Shown piece after piece: positions 6,677-11,545 of a DNA stretch of 11,545 nucleotides. The notes under the pieces were generated by a model. That model worked only from the letters and a program-made list of their open reading frames with translations, had not been told where the DNA came from and did not search any database. Positions within the stretch are counted from its first letter, which is position 1. Every line of letters starts with the position of its first letter. The translations under genes were made by a program, and so were the position numbers. Source of the DNA: Bacteroidales bacterium (lineage in GTDB: Bacteria; Bacteroidota; Bacteroidia; Bacteroidales; JAADGE01); contig JAOZMN010000061.1 in NCBI GenBank assembly GCA_029934265.1, forward strand, positions 1 through 11,545. Direction: 5' to 3'.

Positions 6677-9466
6677 ATGAGTATAAACAGACGTGAATTT
6701 TTAAAACAATCGGCAGTTGCTTCTGCTGTTGCGGCAATAGGTTTAAGCGTACCTTTGAAATTGAAAGCAGCACAAGAAAAAATTGAATCCGATTGGAGAT
6801 GGGATAAATCGGTTTGTCGATTTTGCGGAACAGGTTGTGGAATTATGATAGCAACCAAAAACGATAAAATTGTAGCCGTAAAAGGAGACCCCGCAGCACC
6901 GGTAAACAGAGGACTGAACTGCATTAAAGGATATTTTAATGCAAAAATAATGTACGGGGAGGACAGACTAAAAACACCGCTGTTGAGAATGAATGATGCC
7001 GGAGAATTTGATAAAAACGGTAAATTCAAACCTGTAAGTTGGAAAAGAGCTTTCGACGAAATGGAAAAACACATGAAAAAAGCTCTCAAAGAACTCGGAC
7101 CTACCGGTATAGCAGTTTTCAGCTCAGGACAATATACCATTCAGGAAGGTTATGCGGCAGTAAAACTCATGAAAGCCGGTTTGCGTTCAAATAATATTGA
7201 CCCGAATGCAAGACACTGTATGGCATCAGCGGTTGTAGGTTTTATCCAAACTTTCGGAATAGACGAACCCTCGGGCTGTTACGATGACATTGAATTAACC
7301 GATACAATTATTTCTTGGGGAGCGAATATGTCCGAAATGCACCCGATTTTATGGGCAAGAGTTTCAGACCGAAAATTATCAAACCCCGATAAAGTTAAAA
7401 TCATTAACTTATCCACATACACAAACAGAACTTCCGATTTAGCCGACACCGAAATAATTTTCAAACCAAGTACCGATATTGCTTTATGGAATTATATAGC
7501 AAGAGAAATAGTTTACGAACACCCCGAAGCAATTGATGAAGCATTTGTAAAAAAATATAATGTATTCGCAACCGGTCCGGTAGATACTGGATACGGAATG
7601 AGAATGCCCGACCACAAAGGTTTTTCAGCCAAAGAACTTGAAACAGTAAAAAAAGAAGCAAAAAAAATACTATCCGATGCCGAAGGAACAACACTTGCTT
7701 ATAAAGGCTATAAAGCAGGCGATACACTCGAAATGAAATCGAGAGCCGGAGCTTTAAAACACTGGATAATTTCAAGAGACGAATTTAAAAAAGGATTAGA
7801 GCTATACACACTTGATTTCGTTGCAAATCTTGCAAAAGGTGACCCTGATGAATCAATAGATTCTTTCAAAGCAAAATTACAAGAACTTGCAAATTTTTAT
7901 ATAGAAAAAAGCAGAAAAGTCGTTTCATTCTGGACAATGGGAATGAACCAGCATCAAAGAGGTTCGTGGGTAAACGAACAAGCATATATGGTTCACTTCT
8001 TACTTGGAAAACAAGCAAAACCGGGCAACGGAGCATTCAGTCTTACAGGACAACCCTCTGCCTGCGGAACAGCAAGAGAAGTCGGGACTTTTGCACACAG
8101 ACTTCCTGCCGATTTAGTTGTTAAAATACCAAAACACAGAGAAATATCCGAAAAAATTTGGAGACTTCCTTCCGGAACTTTAAATCCAAAAGTAGGTTCT
8201 CATTTAATGAAAATTCATAGAGATATTGAAGATTCCAAAATTAAATTTGCATGGGTGCAAGTGTGTAATCCTTATCATAACACCGCAAATGCAAATCATT
8301 GGATTAAAGCTGCAAGGAAAAATGACAATTTCCTTGTAACTTCTGACCCCTACCCCGGCATATCCGCAAAAGTTTCCGATTTGATATTACCAACCGCCAT
8401 GATTTACGAAAAATGGGGAGCATATGGAAACGCAGAACGCAGAACGCAACATTGGAAACAGCAAGTAACACCTGTCGGTGATGCAATGCCTGATGTATGG
8501 CAAATTGTCGAAATGTCAAAAAGATTTAAAATAAGAGACGTTTGGGGAGCACAAAATATTCCCGGACTTGAAGGCGGATTACCTGATGTTATTGCAGATG
8601 CAGAAGCAATGGGTTACAGCCCGAACGATACACTTTATGATGTACTTTTTGCAAACGAAAAAGCAAAAGGATTTGCTTGGCCCGACCCGATAGCTGAGGG
8701 ATTTCAAAATACAGAAGCAGAAGGAGACAAAAGAACAATAAAAGGTTCGGACGGACAGGATTGGAAAGGCTATAACTTCTTTATCCAAAAATACTTATGG
8801 GAAGAATACAGAGAGTTTGGTCTTGGACACGGACATGACCTTGCAGATTTCGATACTTACCATAAAGTAAGAGGTTTGAAGTGGCCTGTTGTGGACGGAA
8901 AAGAAACACAATGGAGATTTAATTCCAAATATGACCCTTACGCCAAAAAAGCAAATTATGGAGAATTTGCATTTTACGGGAAAGCACTCAAAAAAATGCC
9001 TCAAGGAGATTTGAATACACCCGACAAAGAAAAAGAAAAATACGACCTGACAAATAAAGCAAAAATATTTTTCCGTCCTTATATGGATCCGGTAGAAATG
9101 CCCGATAAAGAATATCCGCTTTGGCTGGCCACCGGACGTGTACTCGAACATTGGCACAGTGGAACAATGACAATGAGAGTTCCCGAATTATACAGAGCCG
9201 TACCGGAAGCACTTTGTTTTATGAACCCGAAAGATGCCGAAAAATACGGACTCAAACAAGGAGACACTATTTGGTTGGAATCCAGAAGAGGAAAAGTTAA
9301 AACTCACGTTGAAACAAGAGGCAGAAACAGACCTCCGAAAGGTTTGGTTTACGTACCTTGGTTCGATGAAAAAGTATTCATCAATAAAGTTTTACTTGAT
9401 GCTACTTGTCCGATGTCTAAACAAACGGATTTTAAAAAGTGTGCTGTTAAAATCTATAAAGCATAA
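6677..9466 (+). CDS. napA: periplasmic nitrate reductase catalytic subunit NapA
   Basis: Molybdenum enzyme that reduces nitrate to nitrite in the periplasm, 929 residues with Tat signal. The signal has the twin-arginine motif NRREFLK at 4-10, a hydrophobic stretch, and likely cleavage after residue 31 or 32. The 4Fe-4S cluster is bound by C47, C50, C54 and C82, followed by K84, the conserved lysine between cluster and cofactor. The predicted molybdenum ligand is C181 in NARHCMASAVVGF, the same number as in E. coli NapA. Other NapA marks are CYDDIE and SEMHPILWARV after it, FWTMGMNQ at 418-425, and the C-terminal cofactor-binding TGRVLEHWHSGTMT from 819. All catalytic residues look intact. At 929 residues it is about 100 longer than E. 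coli NapA and close to Campylobacterota NapA. It leads napA-napG-napH-napB; the start codon follows an AT-rich leader with no Shine-Dalgarno sequence. Confidence 0.97.
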   Translation: MSINRREFLKQSAVASAVAAIGLSVPLKLKAAQEKIESDWRWDKSVCRFCGTGCGIMIATKNDKIVAVKGDPAAPVNRGLNCIKGYFNAKIMYGEDRLKTPLLRMNDAGEFDKNGKFKPVSWKRAFDEMEKHMKKALKELGPTGIAVFSSGQYTIQEGYAAVKLMKAGLRSNNIDPNARHCMASAVVGFIQTFGIDEPSGCYDDIELTDTIISWGANMSEMHPILWARVSDRKLSNPDKVKIINLSTYTNRTSDLADTEIIFKPSTDIALWNYIAREIVYEHPEAIDEAFVKKYNVFATGPVDTGYGMRMPDHKGFSAKELETVKKEAKKILSDAEGTTLAYKGYKAGDTLEMKSRAGALKHWIISRDEFKKGLELYTLDFVANLAKGDPDESIDSFKAKLQELANFYIEKSRKVVSFWTMGMNQHQRGSWVNEQAYMVHFLLGKQAKPGNGAFSLTGQPSACGTAREVGTFAHRLPADLVVKIPKHREISEKIWRLPSGTLNPKVGSHLMKIHRDIEDSKIKFAWVQVCNPYHNTANANHWIKAARKNDNFLVTSDPYPGISAKVSDLILPTAMIYEKWGAYGNAERRTQHWKQQVTPVGDAMPDVWQIVEMSKRFKIRDVWGAQNIPGLEGGLPDVIADAEAMGYSPNDTLYDVLFANEKAKGFAWPDPIAEGFQNTEAEGDKRTIKGSDGQDWKGYNFFIQKYLWEEYREFGLGHGHDLADFDTYHKVRGLKWPVVDGKETQWRFNSKYDPYAKKANYGEFAFYGKALKKMPQGDLNTPDKEKEKYDLTNKAKIFFRPYMDPVEMPDKEYPLWLATGRVLEHWHSGTMTMRVPELYRAVPEALCFMNPKDAEKYGLKQGDTIWLESRRGKVKTHVETRGRNRPPKGLVYVPWFDEKVFINKVLLDATCPMSKQTDFKKCAVKIYKA

Positions 9467-9471
9467 CTTCT

Positions 9472-9578
9472 TTTAGTTACGAATTTATTAATTGCGAATT
9501 ACATTTTTTCATTAGAAATATAAAAAACTATTTTTGTAATTCGTAATTAATAATTTGTAATTAAATCAGGCTTTTTTT
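9472..9578 (+). terminator. very long hairpin plus T7 tract between napA and napG (attenuator or processing site)
   Basis: Bases 9472-9503 pair with 9535-9565 to give about 31 base pairs with three G-T wobbles, one bulged T at 9484 and no mismatch; the loop is 31 bases. A T7 tract (9572-9578) begins six bases after the stem and ends just before the napG ATG at 9580. This looks like an intrinsic terminator inside the operon, so it may lower napGHB expression relative to napA or protect the 3' end of a napA message. A TATTTTTG at 9529-9536 (TAnnTTTG form) could provide a second promoter for napG, but the expected -33 position has only TTTC. Confidence 0.55.
9537..9564. repeat. tandem 14-base repeat forming one hairpin arm
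   Basis: TAATTCGTAATTAA at 9537-9550 is followed directly by TAATTTGTAATTAA at 9551-9564, differing at one base. The opposite arm (9476-9503) holds two inverted, more diverged copies, for example around TTGCGAATTA and TTACGAATT. Four copies of one near-palindromic unit therefore build the structure, which suggests a dispersed intergenic repeat rather than a unique regulatory site. Confidence 0.55.
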
Positions 9579-9579
9579 A

Positions 9580-10389
9580 ATGAAAAAAGAAAAAAAAATG
9601 GCAACCAGACGTGATGCACTTCGTAAAATGCTTCAAGGAGCCGGTTTTCTCGGAATGGGAGGACTTGCTTGGGGAGGCTATATTGATGAAGCAAAAGCGA
9701 CGGAAGTAATTTTGAGACCACCCGGAGCAATTACCGAAGAAGATTTTCTAAAAGCATGTACACGGTGTGGAGAATGCGTAACAGCTTGTCCTTACGATAC
9801 TTTAAAACTTGCAGAACCCGGCGACAACAAGCCGATAGGAACACCTTTTTTCGAGCCTCGTAAAATTCCTTGCGAAATGTGTACTGAAATTCCTTGCGTG
9901 CCTGTTTGTCCTTCGGGAGCCTTAGACATAAAAAGTGTTTCGACATTAGATGAAGAAAGTAAAAAAGATAAGCTCGATATAAATAAAGCCCGTATGGGTG
10001 CCGCAATTATCGACAAAAAAAACTGTGTTGCTTTTTGGGGAATCCAGTGTGATTTATGCTATCGTGCCTGTCCACTTATGGACGAAGCAATTTCGATAGA
10101 ATACGAGCGAAACGAACGAACAGGGAAACACGCTTTTTTAAAACCGGTAGTAAATACCGAAGTCTGTACAGGTTGCGGACTTTGTGAAGCCGCCTGCATT
10201 ACCGAAAAAGCATCAATAATGGTATTACCCCTGCATCTGATTACAGGAAAAGTAAGCGACACATATATTAAAGGCTGGGACGAAAATGACGAAAAAAGAC
10301 TTGAAGATGCCGACGAACAAGAAGTAGGAAACAGCGATAAAGCTCTTGAATATCTTAACGGAGACTGGGAGGACTTGATAGATGAATAA
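9580..10389 (+). CDS. napG: ferredoxin-type protein NapG
   Basis: Periplasmic iron-sulphur protein of 269 residues that, with NapH, carries electrons from quinol toward NapB and NapA. A Tat signal is visible: twin arginines R10-R11 (ATRRDALRKML) followed by a glycine-rich hydrophobic segment to about residue 33. Four 4Fe-4S sites follow: C60, C63, C66, C70; C98, C101, C106, C110; C149, C157, C160, C164 (with the longer first spacing typical of NapG/MauM); and C196, C199, C202, C206. The C-terminal 40 residues are acidic. Two starts are possible, ATG at 9580 and ATG at 9598; both keep the Tat motif. I used the first, which adds a basic MKKEKK leader. A long hairpin with a T tract sits directly before it. 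Its end overlaps the napH start by eight bases, suggesting translational coupling. Confidence 0.95.
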   Translation: MKKEKKMATRRDALRKMLQGAGFLGMGGLAWGGYIDEAKATEVILRPPGAITEEDFLKACTRCGECVTACPYDTLKLAEPGDNKPIGTPFFEPRKIPCEMCTEIPCVPVCPSGALDIKSVSTLDEESKKDKLDINKARMGAAIIDKKNCVAFWGIQCDLCYRACPLMDEAISIEYERNERTGKHAFLKPVVNTEVCTGCGLCEAACITEKASIMVLPLHLITGKVSDTYIKGWDENDEKRLEDADEQEVGNSDKALEYLNGDWEDLIDE

Positions 10390-11206
10390 ACTGTTAAAAA
10401 CTCACAGATGGCTTATAACAAGAAGAATAGTACAATTTTCCATACTATTTCTTTTTGTAAGCTCTAATCTGTTCGGCTGGAAAGTTCTTACAGGCGATTT
10501 GAGTACCGCAAAAGTTTTAGACAGCTTTCATTTGGCTGACCCTTACATGGTTACACAAATTTTCGCAACAGGTTACATCGTTGCAGCCGATACATTAATA
10601 GGAGCATTAATAGTATTTTTATTTTATGCCCTTATCGGGGGAAGAGCTTTTTGCAGTTGGGTTTGCCCAATAAATATTGTAACGGAATCAGCAAGCCGAT
10701 TACGCAAAATTTTGACACTTTACAGAGAAAACATAAAAGTACCGATTAAGCGTAATGTAAGATATTGGTTACTTGCTTTGAGTATTGTTTTATCATTTTT
10801 AACAGGGGTTGCCGCTTTTGAAATTATCAGTCCGATAGGAATGTTGCACAGAGGAGTAATTTTCGGTTTTGGATTTGGAATTGCAGCAATTATTTTTCTG
10901 TTTTTTTTCGATTTATTTGTACTGCAAAACGGCTGGTGCGGATATTTATGTCCGCTTGGAGCTTTTTACTCACTGACAAACCGTTTCAGCATATTTAAAA
11001 TCAAACACACAGTCGAAAACTGTACAGCTTGCAATAAATGTTTTATGGTTTGTCCCGAAAAACAAGTACTCGGAATAATTAACAAGCAATCCGGTAGAAT
11101 AACCGGAGGAGAGTGTACTAACTGCGGAAGATGCGTAGAAGTATGCGAAGATAATTCTTTAAAATTTTCAATTAATAATTATAAAAAAAATAAATTAATA
11201 AGATAA
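10382..11206 (+). CDS. napH: quinol dehydrogenase membrane component NapH
   Basis: Inner-membrane iron-sulphur protein of 274 residues, proposed to take electrons from menaquinol or ubiquinol and pass them to NapG. Four membrane helices are predicted near 16-33, 68-86, 127-147 and 162-182. Two CxxxCP motifs typical of NapH follow helices two and four: C91-C95-P (CSWVCP) and C186-C190-P (CGYLCP). The C-terminal part binds two 4Fe-4S clusters (C214, C217, C220, C224 and C245, C248, C251, C255) and is expected on the cytoplasmic side. The region FCSWVCPINIVTESASRLR is characteristic of NapH. The start codon overlaps napG by eight bases, and napB starts six bases after the stop, so all three should be translated from one message. 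No napC is seen in this window, so NapGH is the visible route from the quinone pool. Confidence 0.95.
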   Translation: MNKLLKTHRWLITRRIVQFSILFLFVSSNLFGWKVLTGDLSTAKVLDSFHLADPYMVTQIFATGYIVAADTLIGALIVFLFYALIGGRAFCSWVCPINIVTESASRLRKILTLYRENIKVPIKRNVRYWLLALSIVLSFLTGVAAFEIISPIGMLHRGVIFGFGFGIAAIIFLFFFDLFVLQNGWCGYLCPLGAFYSLTNRFSIFKIKHTVENCTACNKCFMVCPEKQVLGIINKQSGRITGGECTNCGRCVEVCEDNSLKFSINNYKKNKLIR

Positions 11207-11212
11207 ATTATC

Positions 11213-11545
11213 ATGAAAAATAACATTTTAATTTTAAGTATGATACTTGCTTTATTTTTAGTAAGTTGTGGCGATGAAGAGGCTACTACGAATAATACCG
11301 ACAAAACAAAATCCCAAAATGGTACCGCATTCCGAAAGGGAGACCTTTTTACGGAAGATGTTGATTTAGGCGAAATGGCTGTTCAGACCGGTAATGCACC
11401 CGGCAGTAACGAAAAAGTAGAACGTTCGTTTGAAAATGCACCGCCTATGATACCACACAAAACAGACGGTTTTTTTCCGATAACGGCAAAAAATAATATA
11501 TGCATTGTATGTCATATGCCTGATAAAGTGGCAGCTACAGGAGCA
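11213..11545 (+). CDS. napB: nitrate reductase cytochrome c-type subunit NapB, lipoprotein form (3' end outside window)
   Basis: First 111 residues of the dihaem electron-transfer subunit that feeds NapA. The NapB pattern is clear: RSFENAPPMIPHKTDGFF followed by ITAKNNICIVCHMPD, which carries the first haem site C97-I-V-C100-H101. The second CxxCH would be past the window edge. Unusually for NapB, the N-terminus is a lipoprotein signal: basic MKNN, a hydrophobic stretch, then lipobox L16-V17-S18-C19, so the protein is likely lipid-anchored. The residues after the cysteine are G-D-E-E, followed by a polar linker (about 24-50) before the conserved NapB region. napB starts six bases after napH. 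Gene order napA-G-H-B matches the Campylobacterota type; further nap genes (such as napF, napL, napD) may follow but are not visible. Confidence 0.92.
   Translation, partial: MKNNILILSMILALFLVSCGDEEATTNNTDKTKSQNGTAFRKGDLFTEDVDLGEMAVQTGNAPGSNEKVERSFENAPPMIPHKTDGFFPITAKNNICIVCHMPDKVAATGA

Noticed and set aside
9234..9476. 80-residue frame overlapping the 3' end of napA
   Set aside because: It lies in a shifted frame within conserved NapA C-terminal coding and shows no protein features of its own.

Overview
The window looks like a chromosomal piece of a low-GC member of the Bacteroidota. This rests on three things: almost no Shine-Dalgarno sequences before the starts, a Bacteroidota-type promoter (TTTG / TAnnTTTG) ahead of napA, and lineage-typical genes (a DUF481 outer-membrane protein and a Bacteroidota-style lipoprotein signal on NapB). 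I cannot place it more finely. I found no tRNA, rRNA, CRISPR array or insertion sequence.

Layout. (1) 1-3575: a giant redox protein, complete except for the first base of its presumed ATG. It joins a 2Fe-2S ferredoxin domain, a GltD-like FAD/NAD(P)H domain, several 4Fe-4S sites and a C-terminal NuoG/formate-dehydrogenase-like domain that has lost all four cluster cysteines. It is probably the large subunit of an NAD(P)H/ferredoxin complex whose other subunits lie upstream. (2) 3607-3665: a long stem-loop. (3) 3692-5445: three same-strand genes for envelope proteins: a MarC-family membrane protein, a DUF481 protein and a small three-helix membrane protein. (4) 5447-5974, minus strand: a protein whose N-terminus resembles the C-terminal Tudor-like domain of UvrD/PcrA helicases; it converges on the preceding gene with one base between stop codons. 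(5) 6102-6410: a small cupin with degenerate metal ligands. (6) 6411-6676: a 266-base AT-rich regulatory stretch. (7) 6677 to the window end: a periplasmic nitrate reductase operon, napA-napG-napH-napB, with napB cut by the window edge.

The nap genes form a respiratory chain. NapH (membrane, quinol side) and NapG (Tat-exported, four 4Fe-4S clusters) should pass electrons to the haem protein NapB and then to NapA, which reduces nitrate to nitrite in the periplasm. No napC is present in the window. The order and the 929-residue NapA resemble the napAGHB arrangement of Campylobacterota rather than that of E. coli. The most unusual non-coding feature is a stem of about 31 base pairs followed by a T7 tract, squeezed between napA and the napG start codon and built from tandem 14-base repeats.

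Nothing here is clearly a wholly new system. The points most worth a second look are the cluster-less molybdopterin-like domain in the first gene, the napA-napG hairpin, the lipoprotein form of NapB and the stand-alone UvrD-Tudor-like protein.
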